Assembly (NCBI RefSeq): GCF_003173335.1
Contig: NZ_QGMZ01000018.1
Location: 186,001-250,000 of the forward strand
DNA length: 64,000 nucleotides
Direction of reading: 5' to 3'
Source of the DNA: Methanospirillum stamsii
Lineage (GTDB): Archaea; Halobacteriota; Methanomicrobia; Methanomicrobiales; Methanospirillaceae
The stretch's first letter is position 1, and the number at the start of each line of letters is the position of its first letter. Position numbers and translations under genes: made by a program. Positions 37,363 to 46,416 of this stretch are shown one piece after another. The notes below the pieces were generated by a model that saw only the letters and a list, made by a program, of their open reading frames with translations, ran no database searches and had not been told where the DNA came from.

Positions 37363-37895
37363 TGCGCATTACGATCAGCGGGCTTCCTGGTAGTGGAACC
37401 ACCTCACTCACCTATCATCTTGCTGAAATTCACCGGATGGATGTCATATCCGCCGGAGAAGTATTCAGGCAGATGGCAAAAGAGCGAGGGCATACTCTTG
37501 CAGAATTTGGTGCTTTCTGTGAGGAAGATCCATCGGTTGATAAGCTGATCGATGAAAGACAACGGGATATTGTTCTCTCAAATCCTCATATTATTGCTGA
37601 AGCAAGATTATCCGGATGGATGATTCCTGAAGCAGATTTGAAAATATGGCTCAAAGCCTCGCTTGAATGCAGGGTGAAACGAATTCTTGCTCGTGATCAA
37701 TTTGCTGACTTTGATGCGGCAATGAAGGCAACTGAAGAACGTGAAGCAAGTGAAGCACTTCGCTATAAAAAATATTATAATATTGATATTTGTTCTCTGA
37801 CTCCTTATCAAATGGTGCTGGATACTGAGATGTGGACCGTTGAACAATTGGGGAATATTGTCTCTTCTGCAATAAATGCAATAAAAAACCCCTGA
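37362..37895 (+). CDS. cmk: Cytidylate kinase
   Basis: 177-residue archaeal CMP kinase. P-loop GLPGSGTTSL near residues 7-16 and the archaeal VISAGEVFRQMA near 30-41 are typical; ARDQF/DAAMKATEEREASEALRYKKYY near 124-151 is the lid and substrate region. It overlaps the preceding stop by one base and ends the super-operon. The L34e/L14e/cbf5 genes that often follow in other archaea are absent here. Confidence 0.92.
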   Translation: MRITISGLPGSGTTSLTYHLAEIHRMDVISAGEVFRQMAKERGHTLAEFGAFCEEDPSVDKLIDERQRDIVLSNPHIIAEARLSGWMIPEADLKIWLKASLECRVKRILARDQFADFDAAMKATEEREASEALRYKKYYNIDICSLTPYQMVLDTEMWTVEQLGNIVSSAINAIKNP

Positions 37896-37905
37896 ATAAG
37901 GGGTT
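37887..37905. terminator. Bidirectional hairpin between cmk and the F390 synthetase gene
   Basis: AACCCC (37887-37892), a 7-base loop and GGGGTT (37900-37905) form a perfect stem that contains the stop codon of cmk and reaches the stop codon of the convergent gene. It can serve both strands. Confidence 0.5.
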
Positions 37906-39256
37906 ATCTCCTATCAATTAATCTTTTAGGTCTGCCTCGTATCTGGTGTAATTCTAATCCTCCAGGTCCGGTTATGTGGATCAGAATCTGAAATACTCCT
38001 TCATCATAACTTCCGGCGAGTTTGGGCTTATTTTTTAATATTGAGTTGATGATGGTATCTGAAATATCGTGAATGCTGCATGCATCCTTATCCTCGGCTT
38101 CGACTGATATCCGGAGAGTAATTTCGTTCTCTTCTTCTCCATATACAAATGCTTCATATTCGCCGGTTAGGGAAGGAAGGTTTTCTGGCTGGAATACAGC
38201 ACGTTCTATATCTATCCGGTTAATCGGAACCTCGAAGATCTGAATGGTTTCTGTTTCCCGCCATGGATTTTTTATCCTCATGTGGGTTCTACCACAGGAA
38301 CACCTGCTTCTGCTGATTACTTTTGTTGTGTCATCAGTATCATAATTGATGAGCAGCGAGCCACACTTTTCTCCAGGTTTCAGGAGGGTTGTAAGTACGA
38401 TATGTCCCTCTTCCCCATCCGGAAGGAATCTCTGGTGCCTTGGATCATGAATATCGAGATGAACGATATCCTCCGGAACATGAAGGCCGGCAAGTGCTTT
38501 GCATTCTCCACACATAGTTCCTTCAGTGCTTCCATAACTGTTGTAAACTTCACAATCATAGAGCTCCTGTACATATTTTCTTGATTCATCTGCAAAACTC
38601 TCCCCTCCGATTACGAGACGTTGCAGACTTGAAGATGCAGGGTCCATCCCTTCTGTTTTCATTCTCCGCGCCAGGCGCAAAAATTTGAATACACTCCCAA
38701 CTATCCCGGTTGGTTTATATGATTGGATAAGACGTATCGGGAAGGTGCATTTTCCGGTTGGGATAATGCTCATTCCTACTTCTCGTGCTGCAAGGGTCAT
38801 GGTGTTGGCACCGACGTTCATTCCATAACTGGCACAGATAATCAGTTTGTCTCCAGGTGAAAACCCTTGTGAGACAAATATTCGTCCGTATTTTTCTGCA
38901 TATCGTTTCCAGTCATCCCAGGAGAGGAAAAAACTCTTTGGCGTACCACTGGTCCCGCTGGTTTCATGAATAGTGTAGACATCTTTCCAGTCAAGGCTTT
39001 TAAGCATAAATTCCTGCGTTACCGGGGGTTGGTTCTCCCTGATAACCTGACCGTTTATAACGGGTAATTCAAGCAGGTCTTCATGACTTTTGATATCTCC
39101 CGGGGTAACGTTGTGTTCCCGGAAATATTTTTTATAAAAAGGTGAATGCTCTGCAGCATAGTCTATTGTATATCGGATCCGCTCGTCAATCAGGGCTTCA
39201 AGATCCGGATAATTCATCGTTTCTATTTCAGGTCTGAGATACTCTGATGCGTGCAT
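37904..39256 (-). CDS. Coenzyme F390 synthetase-like / PaaK-family adenylate-forming enzyme
   Basis: 450-residue ANL-superfamily protein. Adenylate motifs: ETSGTSGTPKSFF near residue 97-109, YNSYGSTEGTMCGE near 244-257 and the C-terminal hinge region. The family contains phenylacetyl-CoA ligase and the coenzyme F390 synthetases of methanogens, which adenylylate oxidised F420. In a hydrogenotrophic methanogen F390 synthetase is the likelier role, but sequence alone cannot separate it from an acyl-CoA ligase. It is divergent from the first pseudokinase gene with a 57-base shared promoter region. Confidence 0.75.
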   Translation of the reverse strand: MHASEYLRPEIETMNYPDLEALIDERIRYTIDYAAEHSPFYKKYFREHNVTPGDIKSHEDLLELPVINGQVIRENQPPVTQEFMLKSLDWKDVYTIHETSGTSGTPKSFFLSWDDWKRYAEKYGRIFVSQGFSPGDKLIICASYGMNVGANTMTLAAREVGMSIIPTGKCTFPIRLIQSYKPTGIVGSVFKFLRLARRMKTEGMDPASSSLQRLVIGGESFADESRKYVQELYDCEVYNSYGSTEGTMCGECKALAGLHVPEDIVHLDIHDPRHQRFLPDGEEGHIVLTTLLKPGEKCGSLLINYDTDDTTKVISRSRCSCGRTHMRIKNPWRETETIQIFEVPINRIDIERAVFQPENLPSLTGEYEAFVYGEEENEITLRISVEAEDKDACSIHDISDTIINSILKNKPKLAGSYDEGVFQILIHITGPGGLELHQIRGRPKRLIDRR

Positions 39257-39313
39257 TTTTGAATCATAGGTGCAAGAATTGTTTATACATTTCTTAGGTT
39301 TTGGAAGGGACGA

Positions 39314-41356
39314 ATGCCAGGTTCAGATTATTTCAGAGAAAAATTTGTCAGATTTGTAATAATCAGTCTTATTTTCATTTTTTTTCAGGGCGTTCCTGTT
39401 TTAGCGGTGAATGGAATGTATGACAATCCCTCCTCCAATGTCGGATATTACATGGGAGAGTATGTTTCAGATACGATTCCTTCGAGCATTGAAGCAGGTT
39501 CAACATATCCGATAACCATTACCTATCGGAATGCCGGTATGGTCTCATGGGAATGGGGCGTTGAAAAATTCGGGCTCCTTTACCAGGGATTACAATCTTC
39601 AATAGAAGTTGAACCTGTTTTTTCTCAAATTCCATCTGATATTAAGGTGGAAACACAGGAGGATTTTTCTTTTCCCTTCACCCTCACCCCGCCGGAAAAA
39701 CCGGGAGAGTATGATCTCAGTTTTTCCATGTCTACCCGGAAGGGAGATAACAAGTATACTCCTTTCTCCAATGGGTTTACCAAAAAGATAACCGTAATAC
39801 CAAAGGAAGGTGTCTCTTCCGGAGATGTCGGATCAATAATCGTTGATTCTAATCCCTCAAAGGCAACCGTTCAGATGGGCGGGGAAGAGAAAGGAATAAC
39901 TCCCCTGACGCTCCCTGATTTAAATCCTGCGAAATATGAAATTACCATTACCCATCCTGATTACCCGACAAAATGGACCCAGGTCCAGGTAGAGGCCGGA
40001 TCGGTCAGCAGAGTTACTGTTGATCTGACAACCGGTGAGATACCTTCCGTAAAAACTGAAAAGCTTCTAAAATTTACCCCCCTTGGATGGGTAATCGATA
40101 ACCTGCCTCTGCTTATTATTACTATTGTTGTATTATTCCTGGGATTTCAAATCCTCATGATGAATACCACCCGTATTCCTGAAAATCACCCGATACGGCG
40201 GTTTACAAGGCCGATTATTCTTGTATCCTCCTCTCCGGATGGAAAAGGAAGATTTCGAAGGGCTGAAAAAGAAAAGGGAAAAGGGGGTACATCGGGTGAC
40301 AGCACAACGAATACCGGGCCTGGAGGATTATCGGAGCAGAAGAAGTCTGTAAAAACTTCCGGTTCAGGCACGGGAAAAGAAAATGCAGTGCGTGACCGGA
40401 CTTTACGACGGGAAGAAGGGGGTGGTATTCAGAAACCCATTGAAACCGATGAGGAAAACCCGGATATCAATGTGGATGATCCAGACCAGGAAGGGAAAGA
40501 AATTGAAGGCATGTGGGGGTTTCCGCATGCTCTTCGTGATCGGTATGAACCACTGGGCATTGCCGGATCTGATTCATATGCCCGTGTCTATAAAGTCCGG
40601 AAAAAAGATACCGGAGCGGTAAGGGCCTTAAAAATTGGTAATATGAAACAGGAAGGAAGCGAAATACTACAGAAGGAGACTTCAGTATGGCGCTCACTTC
40701 GTCATCCAAATATTGTTCATCTGTTTCGGTCTGAATTTCTTGATGATATGTCCTATCTTGAGAATGAGTACCTTGGGGGAATAACGTACAAGGGGAACCA
40801 CCATACCTCATTGTGCGGGCTCCCAAAACCAATCCGGGAGCATTATGCAGTCTCCCTTATAAATGATATTGCGGAGGGCCTCAAATATGCCCATGATATC
40901 GGTGTCCGGCATTACCACCTTCAGACCGGAGATGTTCTCCTGACTCCCAAACTCCGGGCAAAGGTATCCGGATTTGCGAGGGGGAGGAATGAACTTGGGT
41001 TTTCCATCAAGGATTCTGATGTTCGTGAAGCAGATGCTGCTTTTATATCCCCCGAACAAAAAAATTCAGAACGATATGGTAATCCTGGTAGAAGAACTGA
41101 TATTTATCAGCTTGGTGTAATCTTTTATGAACTCCTGACCGGATACCTCCCATATAGTCCGGAAGCGTTCAAGGCATCAGGAAAACCCGGATCTTTTAAG
41201 GATCACTCTGAAGAGTTGGTTCTTCCTTCTGAGATCCGGAAAAATCTGGCAGTCTATGATCCAATCGTCTTAAAAATGTTATCCCTGAAGAAATCTGATC
41301 GATATGACCTGATGGATGAATTATTATCTGACTTGAATGCTTTCAGAAAGGCCTAA
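39314..41356 (+). CDS. Receptor-like membrane pseudokinase 1 (Ig-like, PEGA, TM, kinase fold)
   Basis: 680 residues. Signal helix 13-32; Ig-like domain about 45-162 with RNAGMVSWEWG; PEGA domain about 172-238 (ITPLTLPDLNPAKYEITI); membrane helix about 264-284; low-complexity charged linker 300-400; protein-kinase fold 411-676. Kinase landmarks: beta3 Lys440 (RALKIG) and alphaC Glu455 are kept, the SPE motif is at 579-581 and the alphaF TDIYQLG at 595-601. The catalytic HRD is HYH (533-535), the catalytic-loop Asn is Asp, and DFG is GFA (553-555). It should lack phosphotransfer by the usual mechanism. It might bind ATP or act as a scaffold. GGAAGGGA precedes the ATG. It heads a block of three paralogues. 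Confidence 0.85.
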   Translation: MPGSDYFREKFVRFVIISLIFIFFQGVPVLAVNGMYDNPSSNVGYYMGEYVSDTIPSSIEAGSTYPITITYRNAGMVSWEWGVEKFGLLYQGLQSSIEVEPVFSQIPSDIKVETQEDFSFPFTLTPPEKPGEYDLSFSMSTRKGDNKYTPFSNGFTKKITVIPKEGVSSGDVGSIIVDSNPSKATVQMGGEEKGITPLTLPDLNPAKYEITITHPDYPTKWTQVQVEAGSVSRVTVDLTTGEIPSVKTEKLLKFTPLGWVIDNLPLLIITIVVLFLGFQILMMNTTRIPENHPIRRFTRPIILVSSSPDGKGRFRRAEKEKGKGGTSGDSTTNTGPGGLSEQKKSVKTSGSGTGKENAVRDRTLRREEGGGIQKPIETDEENPDINVDDPDQEGKEIEGMWGFPHALRDRYEPLGIAGSDSYARVYKVRKKDTGAVRALKIGNMKQEGSEILQKETSVWRSLRHPNIVHLFRSEFLDDMSYLENEYLGGITYKGNHHTSLCGLPKPIREHYAVSLINDIAEGLKYAHDIGVRHYHLQTGDVLLTPKLRAKVSGFARGRNELGFSIKDSDVREADAAFISPEQKNSERYGNPGRRTDIYQLGVIFYELLTGYLPYSPEAFKASGKPGSFKDHSEELVLPSEIRKNLAVYDPIVLKMLSLKKSDRYDLMDELLSDLNAFRKA

Positions 41357-41364
41357 TCCACGCA

Positions 41365-41372
41365 TTTATATA
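41365..41372 (+). promoter_or_regulatory. TATA box before pseudokinase 2
   Basis: TTTATATA, eight bases after the pseudokinase 1 stop, predicts transcription from about 41397 and a leader of about 14 bases. The second and third pseudokinases and the TPR gene may therefore have their own promoter. Confidence 0.45.
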
Positions 41373-41410
41373 GGCGGCACACCTACTAGATTGATTATTG
41401 GTAATTCCGG

Positions 41411-43882
41411 ATGTATGCCCGAATTCTTGCGTTATGCCTAATTTGTACTTCCCCTTTTATAGCCGGAGCGTTGGCAGATCTGGATATTGGTATTCCAGGT
41501 TTTGGTCCTTCATATGTGAGTGACACGATTCCTGACCGGGTACTTCCCGGTCATTCATACCCGGTTCTTGTTTCGTTCAGGAATAGCGGACTTGTGAGCT
41601 GGGAAGATGAGATGAGGCGGTTTGGCCTGTTATATGAAGGAGATTATTCAAAAATTACGGCAATCCCTTCATTTGTCGGGTTAACAAAAGGCATGAACAT
41701 CACTCCGGGGAAAGTGGCAACATTCGGTTTTACACTGCTTCCTCTTGGTATTCCCGGGACGTATGATCTGAAATTTTCTGTGGTTATGCGGTCCGGAACA
41801 GGTGATCAGAAAGTTACCGAAACCTATGTGAAAAGGGTAGTAATTGTTCCAACAGATGGAATTTCTTCACCGGTGAATGGATCTGTTTTTGTCGAGAGTC
41901 CGATTCTTGATATGAAAGTATCAATGGGTTCTCAGACAATTGGTAACATTCCTGCAATAATCGCAGATATCAAACCTGGTAGTTATGAAATCCGCGTTTC
42001 CAATCAATCCTTTGATAAAACCTATCCGGCTGATGTTGAACGGGGTACGATGACCCGGCTATTTATCCGGGGTGATGAAAACCCTCCGGTCATTGAGAAA
42101 AAAAAGGCCGGACCTGTTTCAGATGGCACGCTTCTTGGATATATCGAAGCAAATATTCCACTAATCCTGATTATCCTTCTGATAATTTGTGCTTGTTCTG
42201 GTGTGGCAATACATGGGCTCCGAAAAAGAAGGCGACTTGAAGAAAAGCAGGAAAAGAAAGAAGAAAAAGATAATGAATCTGAAGATCGGGATAGCGAGAG
42301 ATTAAAACAGGAAAAAAAACTCCTTGAAAAAGTCCATAGTAAAAAACCACTTATTGAGGGGATTTCATCAACCGGAACCGGTGGATCAGGAGGGATGGAC
42401 TCCGCCCGAATGGAGGATCCAGGTAAATCAATTAAATCCGGAAACGTTGTGCGAAAGGACGGGACTATCTCTCACAAAAAGAAAGCATCTGCACAGAAAA
42501 GCAAGGATAAAAGTTCCTCATTACCTGATATAGATATTCAGGTCCGTGACATTGAGGCAAAACCAGGGTCTGCTGTTGCAAGTATCGGTATATCCAATCA
42601 TTCAGAGAACGGAATACGTGTTGAGGATATGGATATCGGGGCTGGTGGTTTTGGGATACTCCCCGTCGAATTATCTGAACCAACAGACGATGCACCTGAG
42701 GTCGTTCTCCCTCTCCGAATACTCATAAGCGGTTCTGAATTCTTAAAGAACATTTCAATACCCTATAATCGTGGTGTTGCCCTTCTTGCCCGTGGAGTTG
42801 TAGAAAAAGCATATGAATATTTCAGGACCTTGTTGCAGTCTGACCCGGATAATGTTGAAGCGAATATCAATCAGGCTCAAATCCTTTTAAAATGGGGATT
42901 GGAGGAAGAAGCCGCTTTATTGCTGGAAGAAATCCTGAAATCAGATCCCTCAAATGAAGAAATTCTTGAAGCAATAGAGAGGATACGGGAAGCGAATAAT
43001 CGAAAGAAAAAGAAGGCTGAACCTGAAATAGTGAAAAAAATTCCCGGGTATCCGGATGAATTACTTGACCGATATACTCCTATCCGGGTGCTGGGAGATG
43101 ATCCTTTTGCTACGGTTATTCTTGTAAGAAGGAATGATACCGGAGAATTACGGGCTTTAAAAATTCCACGAACAACAGAAACAATTAGTTCATCATTGTA
43201 TACGGAAATTTCACTGCTTTATCAACTAAAGCATCCGTATGTACTCCGGATGTTCAGGGCAGAATTTTCACCGATCGTCATGCTTGAACTGGAGTATGTT
43301 GCAGGAGGGTTTTATGACGGAAAACAGAGGATGAATCTGTTTGATCTCCCGGTGCCTCTCCCTGAGGATATCTGGTTTCCCCTTTTAGAGAAAATTTCAG
43401 AGGGTCTTTTATATCTACACAAACAGGGTGTTCGCCACTATCATTTATCTCCTAAGCACATTCTCCTTGATGAACCGATGGTGCCTAAAATATCTGGTCT
43501 CATCCGGGAATCGCTCAGGGGTGCCGGAGGAAGTGGGAAAGAAGAATTTTTTGCTCGTGCTCCTGAACAAATAGATCCTGAATTTTTTGGAAAACCCGGG
43601 AAAAGAACCGATATTTTTTTACTTGGTGCCATATGGTTCTGGTTTGTCAGTGGGAAAATTATCAATCCTGAAGGGGTTGATGTCGATTCCGGAGATGATA
43701 AACTTCGTCTGTCATCAATCGATATGCATTATGCCCGGTATGATTATTGTTTTCAGAAACTTGTTGCACGGTATAAACGCGATCGCTATTCTTCTGTTGA
43801 AATCTTTTTACGCGATATCCGAGAAATGAATCAGTTGCCGCATGAATCTGATGATTTGTTGATTTCTGGAGACGAGTCATGA
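41411..43882 (+). CDS. Receptor-like membrane pseudokinase 2 (with TPR)
   Basis: 823 residues. Signal about 1-22; Ig-like domain about 30-147 with FRNSGLVSWED; PEGA-like domain about 156-220; membrane helix about 248-267; long Lys/Glu-rich coiled linker 270-370; a beta-rich domain about 372-450; TPR-like helices about 451-528; kinase fold 555-808. Beta3 Lys584 and alphaC Glu599 are present, the Gly loop is weakened (LGDDPFATV), HRD is HYH (676-678), the loop Asn is His, DFG is GLI (696-698), and APE is intact at 717-719. ATGA overlap with pseudokinase 3. The function is unknown; the layout implies an envelope-facing sensor or adaptor. Confidence 0.85.
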   Translation: MYARILALCLICTSPFIAGALADLDIGIPGFGPSYVSDTIPDRVLPGHSYPVLVSFRNSGLVSWEDEMRRFGLLYEGDYSKITAIPSFVGLTKGMNITPGKVATFGFTLLPLGIPGTYDLKFSVVMRSGTGDQKVTETYVKRVVIVPTDGISSPVNGSVFVESPILDMKVSMGSQTIGNIPAIIADIKPGSYEIRVSNQSFDKTYPADVERGTMTRLFIRGDENPPVIEKKKAGPVSDGTLLGYIEANIPLILIILLIICACSGVAIHGLRKRRRLEEKQEKKEEKDNESEDRDSERLKQEKKLLEKVHSKKPLIEGISSTGTGGSGGMDSARMEDPGKSIKSGNVVRKDGTISHKKKASAQKSKDKSSSLPDIDIQVRDIEAKPGSAVASIGISNHSENGIRVEDMDIGAGGFGILPVELSEPTDDAPEVVLPLRILISGSEFLKNISIPYNRGVALLARGVVEKAYEYFRTLLQSDPDNVEANINQAQILLKWGLEEEAALLLEEILKSDPSNEEILEAIERIREANNRKKKKAEPEIVKKIPGYPDELLDRYTPIRVLGDDPFATVILVRRNDTGELRALKIPRTTETISSSLYTEISLLYQLKHPYVLRMFRAEFSPIVMLELEYVAGGFYDGKQRMNLFDLPVPLPEDIWFPLLEKISEGLLYLHKQGVRHYHLSPKHILLDEPMVPKISGLIRESLRGAGGSGKEEFFARAPEQIDPEFFGKPGKRTDIFLLGAIWFWFVSGKIINPEGVDVDSGDDKLRLSSIDMHYARYDYCFQKLVARYKRDRYSSVEIFLRDIREMNQLPHESDDLLISGDES

Positions 43883-46416
43883 CCGGAAGTAATGAATGGT
43901 CTTATTTATCTCCGATTCTCTTTTTTCTGCTCATTTTTTCAGTCTTAATCTCCGGAGTATGTTCTGATGTTACCGGAGGAATACCTGGTATTTCCTACTA
44001 TGGAGGTGAGTTCAGTACAGATACTATTCCTCGTACCCTGATCACAGGGCAGGAAATTCAGGTTATGATTGAGTTTCGAAACTCTGGCATGACTGCATGG
44101 GAATATGATGTAGAAAAGTTTGGTGTTCAGTATTCAGGAGATAATAGTCTTATCAATGTTGATCCTCTCATCAGTCCTCTTCAGAAAGGTTCACGTGTCC
44201 ATAGCGGACAGAGTTACCAATTTCCGTTCTTGATAACTGCATATAATCCTGGCCATGTGGATCTTCAGTTTGCTGTTGTAAAAATCCTTCCTTCAGGAAA
44301 AACAACTCCTGTCTCCGATTTTACTGTAATCCCAGTGGAGATCAGTGAAGGCGTTGTACAAACAGGTGATTCTGGCACAATACAGGTATCCGGAGGTGAT
44401 TCACATTTTCCTGTTGCGTTGGATGGGACTCATGTAGGGGTTACCCCACTCACAATCCCTGGTATTTCTGTTGGTTATCATACCATCACGGTTGATGGAA
44501 ATGAAGGTGTTATGGAGCAAAAAGTTCAGGTCCTTCCGAATTCGATAATCGAAGTTACCTATAGTCCTGAAAGATCATTCATAACCATAGAAACAAAAAA
44601 GTCTTTTTTACTTGACAACCCCGACCCCGTTCTGACCCTCATTCTCTCGAATTTTTTTATTATCCTGGGACTTGTCCTGACTCTTACCGCTATAGGTGTA
44701 TGTGCTGTTGTAGTTATGACCGGGAGGCTTAAGCGGGTGAAATATGTAGTTTCGCAAATAATACCTCCTTCTATCTCAAAAAAAGGGAAAAGGTATGTTT
44801 CGATTGTAAAGAAAAGAAACATGAGTAAAGAAGAGGTTAAGTTTGATCCAATAGCCGGTTTGTTTCATCAGGGAGAGAAAAAAATTCTCAAAGTCAAGGT
44901 TTTCAATAAAGGATTAAAGGAAATAATCATAGATAATCTTTCTATTCCTCCAGGGGAATTCAGGATCCTAATCCGGGAGTTAATGGATGATGATCCTGGA
45001 GATAATGCCACTGAAATTGATTTCACATTCACCGGTGATGATGGAAAAGAGAAAAACCGGGTTGTTCATTTCCAATATCGCATCCTCTCCAAAGTGCCTG
45101 ATTTATCCTGGATATTTGATAAATTTTACCAAAAAAATGACAAAATAATTGCAGTTATAAAAATAAACAATAAAAACCTCTTTGATCTGACTGCAGATAC
45201 CACTACGATTAAAGCAGGAGAAGAGGAGCCTGTCGAACTGGAAATGGAGGATCCTGATAACGATGCATCATCAATTTTCAGAAAAATATCTCTCTCTTTT
45301 AAAGAGAGGTCATCTCTTATTATTCCTGTCAGGATTCCATATAATAAGGGAATTTATCTCTACTTTTCTCGTCAGTTCACAGAGTCACTGGAATGGTTTA
45401 AACAGAGAATAGAGGATGGTGATTCTGATCCGGTACTTCAGAGGTACAAAAATCTGGTAGAGAAAAAATTATCCGACACTAATAACGGAGGCACTTTAAA
45501 ATCTTCTGTTTCTGATAATGATTCGAAAACTGCGACCATTATAAAAAATCAATCTCCTTCTATTGATGTCACTGGTAGTAATAAGTCTGCTATCCCCACT
45601 TTTTCAGAATTCCCTGATTCATTACTTTCCCTGTATCAACCAGTATCACTCGTTAGTACTGACCGGATGGGAACAATTTATCACGCTATAAAATCTTCAG
45701 ATTCAGAATCTGTAGCTCTTCGTATCCTTAATCCTGGCAATGTCCCCATTTCAAGTGTAGAGTTGCAAATTCAGGCATGGAGGTCACTAAAGCATCAGAA
45801 TATTCTGCAAATAAAGTATTGGGAACGTGATCCGGTCTATTTTTTGGAATTTGATCTGCCTTCCGGAGCGATTCAGAAAAAAAGACGGGTGTATACTCTT
45901 GCAGATCTAAAGGTGCCGATTCCTCCGTCTGCTGCCTTACGGATTGTCCGGGGTCTTGCCCACGGTATTGCCTATACTCATCGTCAGGGAGTTAGGCATT
46001 ATTTACTAGAGCCTTCTGTAATCCTCCTTGATAAAGGATTGAATCCGAAAATTTCCGGGTTTGATACTTCTGTTTTGATTCAGTCCCGTATCCCTGATAA
46101 GTGCTGGATTGCAGCTCCGGAACAGTCTGATCCTGACAATTATGGGAATCCTGGGAAAAAAACAGATATTTATCAGGTAGGGGCCATTTTTTATTACCTT
46201 ATTACTGGTCTTATGCCTTCAGTTACAAATCCTCTTGCAACATTACCATCGGATCATAAAGCAGGGTATTCAAAATTTGATACCCTCATCTCTAATTGCA
46301 TGTCTCCTGATAAAAATCAGAGATATGGAGAGATTGATGACCTGATGCAGGAACTTGATCTTTTATATGCGCATTTTTCTCAAAAACAAGAAAAGGTTTC
46401 TTACCGTGATGCATAA
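43879..46416 (+). CDS. Receptor-like membrane pseudokinase 3 (most degenerate)
   Basis: 845 residues. Signal about 11-29; Ig-like domain about 40-152 with FRNSGMTAWEYD; PEGA domain about 164-228 (VTPLTIPGI); membrane helix about 252-280; a cytoplasmic region with one or two beta-sandwich-like domains (about 325-485); a short TPR-like hairpin (487-530); Ser/Thr-rich linker; kinase fold 585-828. The beta3 Lys is Arg615 (VALRIL), the alphaC Glu is Gln630, HRD is HYL (707-709), DFG is GFD (727-729), and APE is kept (746-748). So ATP binding as well as catalysis is probably lost. Its 3' end overlaps the TPR gene by eight bases. Confidence 0.85.
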   Translation: MTGSNEWSYLSPILFFLLIFSVLISGVCSDVTGGIPGISYYGGEFSTDTIPRTLITGQEIQVMIEFRNSGMTAWEYDVEKFGVQYSGDNSLINVDPLISPLQKGSRVHSGQSYQFPFLITAYNPGHVDLQFAVVKILPSGKTTPVSDFTVIPVEISEGVVQTGDSGTIQVSGGDSHFPVALDGTHVGVTPLTIPGISVGYHTITVDGNEGVMEQKVQVLPNSIIEVTYSPERSFITIETKKSFLLDNPDPVLTLILSNFFIILGLVLTLTAIGVCAVVVMTGRLKRVKYVVSQIIPPSISKKGKRYVSIVKKRNMSKEEVKFDPIAGLFHQGEKKILKVKVFNKGLKEIIIDNLSIPPGEFRILIRELMDDDPGDNATEIDFTFTGDDGKEKNRVVHFQYRILSKVPDLSWIFDKFYQKNDKIIAVIKINNKNLFDLTADTTTIKAGEEEPVELEMEDPDNDASSIFRKISLSFKERSSLIIPVRIPYNKGIYLYFSRQFTESLEWFKQRIEDGDSDPVLQRYKNLVEKKLSDTNNGGTLKSSVSDNDSKTATIIKNQSPSIDVTGSNKSAIPTFSEFPDSLLSLYQPVSLVSTDRMGTIYHAIKSSDSESVALRILNPGNVPISSVELQIQAWRSLKHQNILQIKYWERDPVYFLEFDLPSGAIQKKRRVYTLADLKVPIPPSAALRIVRGLAHGIAYTHRQGVRHYLLEPSVILLDKGLNPKISGFDTSVLIQSRIPDKCWIAAPEQSDPDNYGNPGKKTDIYQVGAIFYYLITGLMPSVTNPLATLPSDHKAGYSKFDTLISNCMSPDKNQRYGEIDDLMQELDLLYAHFSQKQEKVSYRDA

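Noticed and set aside
39314-46416. Active Ser/Thr kinases
   Set aside because: All three lack the HRD Asp and DFG Asp; keeping the fold does not support phosphotransfer.
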